Below are positions 37,829-46,822 of a DNA stretch of 64,000 nt, in pieces. The position numbers were made by a program, and so were the translations under genes. The stretch is from assembly GCA_029194675.1 (NCBI GenBank), contig JARFXP010000003.1, positions 682,001-746,000 of the forward strand, in the 5' to 3' direction. Under the pieces are notes generated by a model. The model was given only the letters and a program-made list of their open reading frames with translations. It made no database searches and was not told where the DNA came from. This DNA is from Nitrospira sp. Its GTDB lineage: Bacteria; Nitrospirota; Nitrospiria; Nitrospirales; Nitrospiraceae. Every line of letters begins with the position of its first letter. Position 1 is the stretch's first letter.

Positions 37829-39244
37829 TTACGACCGGCTTCGGTCGAAGCTCTCGAGCCACTGTTGGTGGAACTGTTCGTAGGAGACAAACAGCTTGTT
37901 TTGAAGTGCAGCAGCCATGGTCGACTTGGCTTGTAACGCCTTCAGCAACTCATCGACGGCGGCCATCCCCCATCGCTCAATCAAGTAGCGTGTTGCCGAG
38001 TTAGCCTCTAAGTAGGCCACTGTCGACGTACCAGCCGGCAGTGCGCCCCACGAGCCTTCCAGATAGGTCAAAGGAATGACTTTCATGTCTCCCTGCATGA
38101 CCTGATCAAGCTCGGGCCATGCATCTCCGGCCAATTGCATAGCAAGGCCTTCGTTCAACCAGGTCGGCATCGCCCCGCTGCTTGCTCCTAAGCGATCGTG
38201 GAGGAGGGCGTGAACATACTCGTGACGGAGCACGCTCGCCAACGCCTTCCGATCCGTGGTCGCCCCCTGAATGGGAATCTGGATGCGCCCAAGAGAAGGG
38301 TCATAGAGGCCATCGGCCCAAGCCGGGCTTCCGGTCGCCCCTTGAAACGAATCCTTGGCATGGAGGACGACCATGATTGGTTTCGAGGGGAAATGACCGA
38401 ACTTCTGTCCAATCTCTCGGTAGGCCTCTTCGAGAATCTCAAGAGCTGAGATCCAGGTGCTCTGGTCTTCCTCACCATCGAACTTCACAACAAAGTGAGT
38501 ACTGCTTCTTGCAGTCATGCGGGATTCAACCGACTGAGTGCGACGAACCTTCGTCGTGACGGCGGCGAGATAGGACTGTAATGCCGGGTCCTGCCTTGCT
38601 CGGTCGGCTGCTTGGGCCAAGTGTTTCGCCGCTTCCTCCAGTTTGTCCTGTTCTTGCAACAAGTCGGCCGTGGCTAAGTGAGGAAAGGGGTCCTCTGGAG
38701 CCACCTTCATCAATTTCATCAGGAATTCCGCATTCAGTGCGGGGTCTCGTTGTTCCCAATAGGCATGGGCAAGATTCATGAGGATCACGGGATTCGAGTC
38801 GTCAAGATCCGCAGCTCGTTTGAACGCTTTGACTGAAAGCTGAGTGCCATTGAGTCGTTCCTGCTGCAATCCGAGATTGCTCCACAGGATTGCGACAAAG
38901 GGCTTGGTGTTTGCGTCCGACAGGACAGCCGAAGGGAGCTCTTTCAGTTTCGTTTCGGCGAGCGACAAGTTGTGTTTTTCGATCTCATCGCGAATGGCTT
39001 CCAGCAGGCCCTCATGAGGGCTAGGCGGCACCACGCTTTGATCGAGTACGCGAACAGATTTCGCCTCACTTTCGGACGACCTGGGTTGCGGCGGAGCGGG
39101 GGGAGGAGCTATCGGCTCGATGGTTTCTGTGAGTTGCACCGGCTGTGGCGGAAGGACAGGCTTCAAGAATAGGTTGTATCCGATCACCGAAGCTAGACCG
39201 ACTGCAAGCGGTATCAGAATATGTCTGATGTTGCGACGATACAT
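37829..39244 (-). CDS. Membrane-anchored TPR / Peptidase_MA-like protein
   Basis: This 471-residue protein has an N-terminal membrane anchor (HILIPLAVGLASVIGYNLFL), a Pro-rich linker, TPR-like repeats (about 130-230) and a C-terminal gluzincin-type domain with LRHEYVHALLHDRLG and WLNEGLAMQLAGDAW. The HExxH-equivalent is HEYVH, with a downstream Glu in the NEG motif, as in the Peptidase_MA family. The start MYRRNIRHI was chosen; a longer open frame would run into recG. It would act in the periplasm. Confidence 0.77.
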   Translation of the reverse strand: MYRRNIRHILIPLAVGLASVIGYNLFLKPVLPPQPVQLTETIEPIAPPPAPPQPRSSESEAKSVRVLDQSVVPPSPHEGLLEAIRDEIEKHNLSLAETKLKELPSAVLSDANTKPFVAILWSNLGLQQERLNGTQLSVKAFKRAADLDDSNPVILMNLAHAYWEQRDPALNAEFLMKLMKVAPEDPFPHLATADLLQEQDKLEEAAKHLAQAADRARQDPALQSYLAAVTTKVRRTQSVESRMTARSSTHFVVKFDGEEDQSTWISALEILEEAYREIGQKFGHFPSKPIMVVLHAKDSFQGATGSPAWADGLYDPSLGRIQIPIQGATTDRKALASVLRHEYVHALLHDRLGASSGAMPTWLNEGLAMQLAGDAWPELDQVMQGDMKVIPLTYLEGSWGALPAGTSTVAYLEANSATRYLIERWGMAAVDELLKALQAKSTMAAALQNKLFVSYEQFHQQWLESFDRSRS

Positions 39245-39345
39245 GTGTGCTTGAGGCCGAGTGTAGCACCCTAGGAAAAGGTGACCAAGCAATCCAGTAA
39301 AACTGGCTGTGCGCTCGGATACGAGGTTTGCTGGTGCGTTGAGCG

Positions 39346-41916
39346 ATGAAAAACGCTGTGCTACGATCCTTCCATATGCAGCCTCCCACTGAATTGACTC
39401 TGCCCACGCCCCTTCAGGAGTGGTTGGACCGCATCGCACGACCTATTGAATTTGCGAGCCGAGATAATTGTGCCCACCTAAAGGCCATCACAAATCTGAG
39501 TTCATTTGTTTCATCACAAGTCTTGTCTGCCCTTCGCCAAAACGTTTACCCCAAGGCCATTGAAGCCCGCTTGATTTCATTGCGCGACCTCTTCATCGAT
39601 TTTCAGCCGGCGCTCCCCTTCGATGAGCAACGTCGACGATTACAAGCGGCTGCGCTGCTCATTAAGGCGCTTCGAGCGGTTGATCAACCGAAGCCTATTC
39701 GGATGAAAGCCTCGCCGACGCAATCTTCCAGTCACTCCGAAGTGACGGGTGTCGGCAGATCCGATCTCTGGAATCTTCCGGTCAGGTTCGTCAAAGGTGT
39801 CGGGCCAAAGCGCACGGATGTCTTGCAACGATTCCACATCGGGACGGTGGAGGATGCGCTCTGGACCATCCCGTGGCGTTACGAGGACCGATCGGTCATG
39901 ACACCGATCGGAAATCTTGTCCCGGGAATGATGGCCTCGATTTGTGGGGCGATCGGGACATGCGAGGCGAAACGGACAAGAAGTCGGCGGTTGAGTGTAG
40001 TGGAAGTCGGCGTCGAAGATCGGTCCGGGCGAATGCAGGTGGTCTTCTTCAATCAACCGTATTTGGAGGAAATTCTTACAGTCGGGACTCGCGTGATGAT
40101 GAGCGGGCGGGTGCTCTCAGGTCGACAGGGATGGATGGTTCCACGAATGGATGTGGCGCAGTATGAAATCATCGGGGAAGATACCGAATCGACGCTGCAT
40201 GTCGGTCGAATCGTTCCGATCTATCACGAGACCAAAGGATGGACCTCTCGCCAGATGCGAGTGTTGGTGAAGACTCTGTTGACGGACCATGGAATTCAGA
40301 TTGTTGACCATTTGCCTGTGCCTCTTCGGACGCGGCAGCGGCTGATCCCGATCCATGAAGCGCTGCACGATGCTCATTTCCCCAAGACCGGCGCCGATCC
40401 CCAACTCCTGGAGCGAGGGAAGACCGCGGCGCATAGGCGCTTGGCGTTCGAGGAGCTCCTGCTGCTCCAATTGGCCTTAGCGACTAGGCATCGATCGGTG
40501 CATGAAGAGCCGAAGGAGCTGCGGTTCAATCCACGGACAGTTCTCTTGCAACAGCTCGGTCGTCTCTTGCCGTTTCACCTCACGACTGCACAGGATCAGG
40601 TCATTCGCGAAATATTCCGAGACATGATTTCGCCGCGTCCCATGAATCGCCTGGTGCAAGGCGATGTGGGGTCTGGGAAAACGGCGGTCGCCTTGCATGC
40701 GCTGGTGATGGCCTGTGGTTCAGGCTACCAGGCCGCGCTGATGGCGCCGACCGAGATTCTAGCGGAACAGCACTATCGAAACCTTTCCGGAACGTTGGGG
40801 GACCTGGGACTTCACACGATGCTCGTGCGTGGAGGAGAGAAGTCCTCGGTGAAAAAGACCCAGGTTGAGCGGCTGGCATCGGGCGACATTCAGGTGGCAA
40901 TCGGCACTCATGCCCTCACTCAACAGGGGGTGAGGTTCAAGAACTTGGGATTGGCGGTGGTCGATGAGCAGCACAAGTTCGGCGTCCTGCAGCGAAAGAC
41001 CCTGATCGACAAGGGCTACAAGCCGGACGTGCTTGTCATGACGGCCACGCCCATTCCCCGGACATTGGCGATGACGGTGTATGGTGACCTTGATGTCTCG
41101 GTGATTGATGTACTGCCGCCGGGACGAAAGCCGGTCCGGACATTTCTTTTTCATGACGCGCAGCGACGGCGAGCCTATCAAATTGTGCGCGATGAATTGC
41201 GTGCCGAAAGACAAGCGTATGTGGTCTACCCGCTGGTGGAGGAATCGGAAAAGACCGACCTCCAGGCAGCGATTCAGGAAGCCGAACAGTTGCAGAACGG
41301 GGAATTGTCAGAATTCCGTGTCGGACTGTTGCATGGGCGCATGAGAGCTACCGAAAAAGAAACGGTGATGGCCGACTTTAAAGCTGGAACGATCCAGGTG
41401 TTGGTGGCAACAACGGTGATCGAAGTCGGAGTCGATGTGCCGAATGCGACGATCATCATGATCGAACATGCCGAGCGGTTTGGCCTCGCACAACTGCACC
41501 AATTGCGCGGACGAGTGGGGCGGAGTAACCACCAATCCTATTGCCTCCTGATGGCACAGAATCCGCGACAAGGAAGGACCCAGTTGGGAAGACGTGCGAT
41601 GGGAAGTGAGGAGTCCGTGTCTACGGCAAGGGAACGGCTGGAGGCGCTTGTCCGGTCAAACGACGGATTTGTGATTGCCGAGGAGGATTTGCGGATCAGA
41701 GGCCCTGGAGAGTTTTTTGGGTTGCGCCAATGGGGGATACCGGAGTTTCGCGTGGCGAATTTGGTGCGAGACGGTGACCTGTTGCAGCAGGCCAGGCAGG
41801 AGGCCTTTTCGCTGCTGAATTCGGACCCAGGATTGAAGGACCCGGCCCATCAAGGGTTGCGTGACGCGATGTTGAGGAAATGGGAGAAGAAGCTCGAACT
41901 TGGATCGATAAGCTAG
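39346..41916 (+). CDS. recG: ATP-dependent DNA helicase RecG
   Basis: This 856-residue helicase remodels replication forks and Holliday junctions. The wedge/OB domain is marked by LPVRFVKGVGPKRTDVLQRF and ASICGAIGTCEAKRTRSRRL. The helicase core has MNRLVQGDVGSGKTAVALHA (Walker A), VVDEQHKFGVLQRKTL (DExH) and TATPIPRTLAMTVYGDLDVS; motif VI is HQLRGRVGRSNHQSYCLL. The extra roughly 130 N-terminal residues are not typical of E. coli RecG. The start may instead be the Met at 39376. Confidence 0.95.
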   Translation: MKNAVLRSFHMQPPTELTLPTPLQEWLDRIARPIEFASRDNCAHLKAITNLSSFVSSQVLSALRQNVYPKAIEARLISLRDLFIDFQPALPFDEQRRRLQAAALLIKALRAVDQPKPIRMKASPTQSSSHSEVTGVGRSDLWNLPVRFVKGVGPKRTDVLQRFHIGTVEDALWTIPWRYEDRSVMTPIGNLVPGMMASICGAIGTCEAKRTRSRRLSVVEVGVEDRSGRMQVVFFNQPYLEEILTVGTRVMMSGRVLSGRQGWMVPRMDVAQYEIIGEDTESTLHVGRIVPIYHETKGWTSRQMRVLVKTLLTDHGIQIVDHLPVPLRTRQRLIPIHEALHDAHFPKTGADPQLLERGKTAAHRRLAFEELLLLQLALATRHRSVHEEPKELRFNPRTVLLQQLGRLLPFHLTTAQDQVIREIFRDMISPRPMNRLVQGDVGSGKTAVALHALVMACGSGYQAALMAPTEILAEQHYRNLSGTLGDLGLHTMLVRGGEKSSVKKTQVERLASGDIQVAIGTHALTQQGVRFKNLGLAVVDEQHKFGVLQRKTLIDKGYKPDVLVMTATPIPRTLAMTVYGDLDVSVIDVLPPGRKPVRTFLFHDAQRRRAYQIVRDELRAERQAYVVYPLVEESEKTDLQAAIQEAEQLQNGELSEFRVGLLHGRMRATEKETVMADFKAGTIQVLVATTVIEVGVDVPNATIIMIEHAERFGLAQLHQLRGRVGRSNHQSYCLLMAQNPRQGRTQLGRRAMGSEESVSTARERLEALVRSNDGFVIAEEDLRIRGPGEFFGLRQWGIPEFRVANLVRDGDLLQQARQEAFSLLNSDPGLKDPAHQGLRDAMLRKWEKKLELGSIS

Positions 41917-41923
41917 GACATCG

Positions 41924-42244
41924 ATGGGATTTCTCCAGCGACTGAAAGATGACTTACGAGCCGGGGTCGCCACCCTGCGCCTGGGGACGGTCCATGCTGC
42001 AGGCCGCGCATTGGAGGAAACGGAATTGCTCCGCATGAGGCTGGAGATCCGCAAGCTCAATCAGCAACTCTCCGATCTGTACAAAGACATCGGCGAACGG
42101 GCTATCGACATGAAGGAGCGAGGCGAAACGTCGGAGCGCGTGGTGTACGATGCCGAGATCGTGCGTCTCGTCAAGGAGGTTGAGGTGCTCAAGGAGTCGC
42201 GGAGGAAACTGGAAGCCGACATGGAAGAGATTCGGAACGAGTAA
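41924..42244 (+). CDS. Short coiled-coil protein
   Basis: This 106-residue protein is almost entirely helical and charged, with a heptad-like run from about residue 30 to the end (ELLRMRLEIRKLNQQLSDLY, EIVRLVKEVEVLKESRRKLE). The first 25 residues (GFLQRLKDDLRAGVATLRLG) could form an amphipathic helix. It is squeezed between recG (7 bases) and ppx (one-base overlap), so it is probably co-expressed. No domain is recognised. Confidence 0.65.
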   Translation: MGFLQRLKDDLRAGVATLRLGTVHAAGRALEETELLRMRLEIRKLNQQLSDLYKDIGERAIDMKERGETSERVVYDAEIVRLVKEVEVLKESRRKLEADMEEIRNE

Positions 42245-43188
42245 TGACCGGGGCGCGTCAGCATGTGCAACGACTCGCCGGTATTGATATCGGCACCCTC
42301 ACCTGTCGTTTGTTAATTGCGGATCTAGCGCTTGGACAACCTCTCCAAGAAATCCGCTCTGACCGGCGCATTCTCCGCCTCGGCGAAGGAGTCGATCGGA
42401 CCGAGCGGCTTAGTTCCGACGCAATGGATCGGGTCATCCAATGTCTACAAGAATGGCGCAAAGTCATCAACGGGTACCAGGTCGAGGGAACCTCGGTCGT
42501 GGCAACGAGCGCCGTCCGCGATGCGACAAATCGAGATGAATTTCTTGAGCGAGTCAAACGAGAAGCTGGGTTTGATGTTGAAGTGATTTCGGGTGAGGAA
42601 GAAGCGAGGCGGACGTTGCTTGGCATTCGCTCCGGCTTGCCAGCCGGGGTCACGGACATCCTCGCATTGGATATTGGTGGCGGGAGTACCGAGTTCATCT
42701 TCGATCGCTCGGGACAGAAGCCAACTATCCACTCGATCGATATTGGAGTTGTCCGTCTCTGCGAACGGCTTTTGCGTCATGATCCTCCGACTGATAATGA
42801 AGTGAGACAGGCACGTGAATGGGTGACCAGAGAGACGAAAGCGGCAGTTGTCGACATGAGTAACTCTCATCAGGCGACATTCGTCGGTACTGCCGGTACG
42901 ATTACCTCCCTCGCCGCCATGGCTCAGAAACTTCCAGCCTATGAGCCGGCACGCATCCATAACTATCGGTTGAAGCTCGAAACGATTCATGAATTGGAAC
43001 AGACACTGCTCAACAGAACGAAAGCCGAACGGATCGGTTTGCCGGGGTTGGAAAAGAACCGCGAAGAAGTCATCGCCGCCGGAGCGATCATCATCAGGAC
43101 TGTGATGGAGGTGTTGGGACTTATGGATTGTTTAGTTAGCGACTGGGGGCTTAGAGAGGGGGTTGTGATAGATTTATCTCGTAAATAA
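42244..43188 (+). CDS. Exopolyphosphatase / guanosine pentaphosphatase family protein
   Basis: This 314-residue protein has the actin-fold Ppx/GppA marks: AGIDIGTLTCRLLIADL, SVVATSAVRDATNRDEFLER, SGEEEARRTLLGIRSGLP and LALDIGGGSTEFIFDR, and the last helix pair LVSDWGLREGVVIDL. It is the short form, lacking the C-terminal HD-type domain of E. coli Ppx. Members hydrolyse polyphosphate or pppGpp; which one cannot be told. It begins one base before the upstream stop ends. Confidence 0.9.
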   Translation: MTGARQHVQRLAGIDIGTLTCRLLIADLALGQPLQEIRSDRRILRLGEGVDRTERLSSDAMDRVIQCLQEWRKVINGYQVEGTSVVATSAVRDATNRDEFLERVKREAGFDVEVISGEEEARRTLLGIRSGLPAGVTDILALDIGGGSTEFIFDRSGQKPTIHSIDIGVVRLCERLLRHDPPTDNEVRQAREWVTRETKAAVVDMSNSHQATFVGTAGTITSLAAMAQKLPAYEPARIHNYRLKLETIHELEQTLLNRTKAERIGLPGLEKNREEVIAAGAIIIRTVMEVLGLMDCLVSDWGLREGVVIDLSRK

Positions 43189-43204
43189 CGTAGGAGATTG
43201 CCTC

Positions 43205-43525
43205 TTGTCTGACGAAGCCGTCATTATTTTTTCGATAGTAGGAGCAGCTGCCTGCTACCAAGCCTTCGTCAGTTTCTTGGTGGTTAAGTGTCGATTCATC
43301 GAACCGAGGGCACGGAGGATCCAATTACTATTGATCTGGATTGTGCCATTGCTTGGGGCTTTAATTTGCCATGCCGTTGTTCGATCGCATGGACCTTCAT
43401 CCCCGACTAACGACTCCATGGTTAGGCACTACGAAGAAGTAGATGAGTATGGTTGGCCGAAAAGCGCAAGACGGTACAACAATCAGAGGATTGATAATCC
43501 TGTCGAGGGAGAAGGAGACGAATAG
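43205..43525 (+). CDS. Small membrane protein of unknown function
   Basis: This 106-residue protein starts at TTG, supported by an AGGAG site at 43192-43196. It has two hydrophobic segments (VIIFSIVGAAACYQAFVSFL and IQLLLIWIVPLLGALICHAV) with basic residues between, and a charged, probably cytoplasmic C-terminal tail. No family is recognised. It lies 16 bases after the ppx-type gene and may be read with it. Confidence 0.5.
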   Translation: MSDEAVIIFSIVGAAACYQAFVSFLVVKCRFIEPRARRIQLLLIWIVPLLGALICHAVVRSHGPSSPTNDSMVRHYEEVDEYGWPKSARRYNNQRIDNPVEGEGDE

Positions 43526-43544
43526 TCGAAGGTGTAAAGGACTC

Positions 43545-43632
43545 CATTTCTATAGGTATCACCGATAGCCTTCGTTCCCGGTGAATTGCGCTCTCGGCGC
43601 GCCGCCGGGTTCGTCGGCAAGAGAACGGTGCC
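43545..43632 (-). pseudogene. Remnant of the 3' end of a second PqqD-like/methyltransferase gene
   Basis: The minus strand reads DEPGGAPRAQFTGNEGYR, a stop, then Y. This matches the extreme C-terminus of the intact gene at 45255-46745 (EKPGGTPKVQFTENKGYRWY). At DNA level 43560-43589 and 45271-45300 agree at 26 of 30 bases. The upstream part of this copy is gone. It points to a past duplication of the methyltransferase gene with the intervening genes inserted or retained. Confidence 0.7.
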
Positions 43633-43697
43633 GAAATTGCCCCGGAGTGAGGAGTCTTGTACACTTCAAACAACGCTTCGAGTCGGAAACGCGGACT

Positions 43698-43895
43698 ATG
43701 CAAAGGTATTCCAGTCAACCAGATGATGAGCGGATTGCCGCCAATTTTCGCCAGGCCATCGAGTTGACCGAACTCGGATTAGCTCTGCGTCGATCCGTGC
43801 TGCAACAAGATGAACCGCAGGACGATGACATGGTAAAAGTCATGCGTGAGATTCGACGCGCAAAAGAACGAGCATGGCAGAAGAACCACTCTTAG
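43698..43895 (+). CDS. Small partner protein of a truncated nucleotidyltransferase
   Basis: This 65-residue protein (DDERIAANFRQAIELTELGL, ALRRSVLQQDEP, REIRRAKERAWQKNHS) resembles the small helical proteins that precede minimal nucleotidyltransferases in two-gene, toxin-antitoxin-like pairs. The start at ATG 43698 was chosen over a longer frame that reads through the methyltransferase remnant. It overlaps the next gene by 22 bases. Confidence 0.55.
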   Translation: MQRYSSQPDDERIAANFRQAIELTELGLALRRSVLQQDEPQDDDMVKVMREIRRAKERAWQKNHS

Positions 43896-44032
43896 CCCAG
43901 GCCCTCTCCACCATCATTAGTGAATTCAATCGCTGCGGTATTCAGTATGCGCTGGCTGGAGGCTGGGCATACAGTGCGTTGGTCGAGCCACGCGCAACGA
44001 CCGATATCGATGTCCGCTCTCGTTTCCACTAA
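43874..44032 (+). pseudogene. Truncated nucleotidyltransferase (AbiEii/MNT-like)
   Basis: The 52-codon frame begins MAEEPLLAQALSTIISEFNR and contains IQYALAGGWAYSALVEPRAT then TDIDV. GG-W-A followed by PR-T-DID is the nucleotidyltransferase motif, with the catalytic DxD. The frame stops 5 residues later (RSRFH), where a normal protein would run another 150 residues or so. The rest is absent downstream, so it is a deletion remnant. With the 65-residue partner it once formed a toxin-antitoxin-like pair. Confidence 0.65.
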
Positions 44033-44122
44033 ATCCGCATTTTCGTTTCATTGAGGGGCACATGTGTGGCAACATGTATTCCGAAACTTGAAGAGGCATG
44101 ACAGGTCACTCGGGACGACAGT

Positions 44123-45187
44123 ATGTCTCTCAACATCAAGTCGGCAGTGAAAGCCGTGCTTCGATCCTGGACGAGCTATGCCTACAATCATTATGCTGAC
44201 ATTAGAGACGCCACGAAGATACTGAAGAGCATTGAGAGCTATCGAGGCAAAACGAGGAGTCGTGATAAGAAGTTATGCGATGACTATGCAACGGAGGTCC
44301 TCGGACATCGACACTTCGCTCCCTGGCTGTATGTTTATACGGCTGTTTCAGGCGGGTTCAAAGAAGGCTGGATGCCGGAAAACTACTATGGCTCGGTCGT
44401 GGTTCCCAAGCTTCAGGGGCGGTATGGAAGGGTTGCGGATCTCAGAGGCCTTAATACGGTCATGCTTCAGAGCGATGCCTTTCCGGACCTGCTCGCCTAC
44501 GCGAACGGGATCTTTTTTGATACGGCCTACAGATTTGTCTCGCCGGACGCAGTTCAAGATAAGCTGTTCAAGAATCACGAGCGAGTCGTGTTCAAGCTCG
44601 ATAACTCGCTCCAAGGGAAAGGGATACACTTTTTCACTCGCGAATCATTCAGCGTCGAAAAGATACACCGGCTTGGGAACGGTCTGTTTCAACACGTCAT
44701 CCAACCGCATAGGCTGTTTGCAACGTTCGTAAAACATTCCGTAGCGACCCTACGAATCACCACTGTGTACAAGGATGATGGGAAGGTTTCCGTTCGAGCG
44801 TGTCACTTGAGAATGGGGAGTGGCGAGGAAACCCATGTACAAGTAAGGAGTCAGATCAGAGTACCGATTCACATCGAGAGTGGGGCGTTTCATGACGTAG
44901 GGTACACAGCGGAATGGCTTGAGACCAGGGTTCATCCGACGAGTCATGAGACGTTTGCCGGGAACGTGATTCCTGCTTTCAAGGCATGTGTTCGCACCGT
45001 GACCGAGCTGCATCAGAAAGCTCCGTACACCCGTTGCATAGGTTGGGATGTGACGGTCGATGAAGAGGAGAACGTCCGACTTCTGGAATGGAATGCGGAG
45101 CATAACGGCATTAAGTTCAGCGAAGCCACCCAAGGGCCTTGCTTTGCCGATTTAGGCTGGGAACGACTAAGAAAAGAGCGCTTCTAA
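44123..45187 (+). CDS. ATP-grasp protein (sugar-transfer-associated type)
   Basis: This 354-residue protein looks like an ATP-grasp enzyme of the sugar-transfer-associated family (ATPgrasp_ST). Marks are RVVFKLDNSLQGKGIHFFTR (ATP-binding Lys and glycine loop), FQHVIQPHRLFATF, SVATLRITTVYKDDGKVSVR, and the metal/ATP-binding end IGWDVTVDEEENVRLLEWNA, with E and N for Mg. Such proteins are found in polysaccharide and peptide-modification loci. The substrate is unknown. It sits next to the PqqD-like/methyltransferase gene but is convergent with it. Confidence 0.75.
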   Translation: MSLNIKSAVKAVLRSWTSYAYNHYADIRDATKILKSIESYRGKTRSRDKKLCDDYATEVLGHRHFAPWLYVYTAVSGGFKEGWMPENYYGSVVVPKLQGRYGRVADLRGLNTVMLQSDAFPDLLAYANGIFFDTAYRFVSPDAVQDKLFKNHERVVFKLDNSLQGKGIHFFTRESFSVEKIHRLGNGLFQHVIQPHRLFATFVKHSVATLRITTVYKDDGKVSVRACHLRMGSGEETHVQVRSQIRVPIHIESGAFHDVGYTAEWLETRVHPTSHETFAGNVIPAFKACVRTVTELHQKAPYTRCIGWDVTVDEEENVRLLEWNAEHNGIKFSEATQGPCFADLGWERLRKERF

Positions 45188-45254
45188 GCTGAGCACTATG
45201 ACGTATCGCCTAGATCGAGCCGAGGCCGATTGAGAACGGTTGAGAACCACATTT

Positions 45255-46745
45255 CTACTTCTGCGTATACCACCGATAGCCTTTGTTCTCGGTAAACTGC
45301 ACTTTGGGAGTCCCGCCGGGCTTTTCCAGCAAGAGCACTTTGAAGTCCTGAAGGCCGAACCAGGCAGGATCGGCGAGGTCATGATAGTGGAGGCCTTGAA
45401 GCTTGGGGAGCATGTCACCCAAGGTCTGTTGCAATTCCTTCTCGGTATAGGCGCGCACGGCGAAGGGTCGGTTGATCGCCTGACAGAATCGTTGAATGGT
45501 ATACGTGGCGCCAGTGCAGAGGACTTTGGTGTCCGACTTGAGTTCTAGAAACTGTGGGAGAGAAAGATACCGTTCTTGAAAACCGAGCCAGCGCACGGCC
45601 TGCCGCAGGTGGCTGTATTGAACCTCGTATTCTGTATGTCCCGGCAGCTTCACCGGCGCCGGCCATCCATCCTCAATGCCGAACTCGGTGAGAAATGCTC
45701 GGCCCCCCGGTTTGAGCACGCGCCACAACTCGGCGACGAAGCGAATCGGTCCTAAGTTAAAGATCACCGATTCAGGCGGGTCGCTTTCGAGCGGAAGGCG
45801 AAGCCGTTTGATCCAATCCAGTGCTTCTTGGTGTTGTACGGTCTCTCCGACTCCGCACGTCAGCTCTTTTCTTCCCAATTGTACGGGTGTCATGTCCGCC
45901 ATGTTCTCATTGTCGATCACGATGTCGATGGAGTGATCGGCGAAGGGGAGCGATTCGGCATTGGCCCTGGTGCCGGAGACATTCCAACCACCGGCTTTGG
46001 CTCGAGTGACTTGAAGTTTGAGGAACGGTTGCGCAATATCGAGCGACAGGTATGTGACTCCTTGTTTTTCAAAGGGCAACAGGTCCTTGCCAAGCTCCTG
46101 TGCGAGGTAGCCGAGTCCCCCGCCGATCTCCAGAAGGACTTTTGGTTTGGGATTGAACCAGCCCAGTCGCCTCAACTGCCGGATAAGGAGACGTCCATAG
46201 GTCAAGCCGGCCAGTGCTTCGCTCGGTTCACGGAAGAGATGTGAGACGGTGGTTTCGATCAGGTCAAAATGACTGTCATCTTCCTCGCTTTGGCCAAGTT
46301 CGTGACGATGGAATTCTTCCAGGTGCTCCTCACCCTCGAACCCTTCCCGACCCGACCAGCTTTCGCGGACCTGCTGCAGAAGGGTATCCCACTTGGCTTT
46401 GTGTCGATGGCCTCCTGGCGGGGCAGTCCCGAAATAGCAAAGGGAATAGTTTGGCGTGGCCCATCGTTCAAGGTGCCACGACCCCGGTTGCCCGTCCGGC
46501 CCACAGACCTTCGTGCCATATCGTTCGACGAGCGTACCGACAGTCGCATGGCCGTTCATTGCCTTGAGCATATCCAGGCCGGTCCGGTTCAGACGGATGA
46601 GCGGCAGGTTGTCATCAAGCGGCGCAAGCCACCATTCGTCCGGGTGATGGTGATAGGCGACGAGGTCGGGAATGTGCCAGGCAAGGAGGCTCAGGGCCTC
46701 TCCAGTCAAGCTCCAGGGTTCATGGACAGCGGCAGCGGGTTTCAT
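45255..46745 (-). CDS. PqqD-like domain fused to a SAM methyltransferase
   Basis: This 496-residue protein has an N-terminal segment like PqqD/RRE domains (WWLAPLDDNLPLIRLNRTGL, DMLKAMNGHATVGTLVERYG, about residues 38-77). After it comes a class I methyltransferase domain (VLLEIGGGLGYLAQELGKDL, YLSLDIAQPFLKLQ, NAESLPFADHSIDIVIDNEN, WRVLKPGGRAFLTEFG). The RRE-like part suggests that a peptide or carrier protein is recognised. A fragment of a second copy remains at 43545-43632. The start at 46745 lacks a clear ribosome site. Confidence 0.72.
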   Translation of the reverse strand: MKPAAAVHEPWSLTGEALSLLAWHIPDLVAYHHHPDEWWLAPLDDNLPLIRLNRTGLDMLKAMNGHATVGTLVERYGTKVCGPDGQPGSWHLERWATPNYSLCYFGTAPPGGHRHKAKWDTLLQQVRESWSGREGFEGEEHLEEFHRHELGQSEEDDSHFDLIETTVSHLFREPSEALAGLTYGRLLIRQLRRLGWFNPKPKVLLEIGGGLGYLAQELGKDLLPFEKQGVTYLSLDIAQPFLKLQVTRAKAGGWNVSGTRANAESLPFADHSIDIVIDNENMADMTPVQLGRKELTCGVGETVQHQEALDWIKRLRLPLESDPPESVIFNLGPIRFVAELWRVLKPGGRAFLTEFGIEDGWPAPVKLPGHTEYEVQYSHLRQAVRWLGFQERYLSLPQFLELKSDTKVLCTGATYTIQRFCQAINRPFAVRAYTEKELQQTLGDMLPKLQGLHYHDLADPAWFGLQDFKVLLLEKPGGTPKVQFTENKGYRWYTQK

Positions 46746-46822
46746 GGCAAGCAGCTCTTGGCGATGAGTTCCAGCAGCCTACAGGAGCACTCAGCAATCG
46801 TGCAAGATGATGATCGGTGTAT

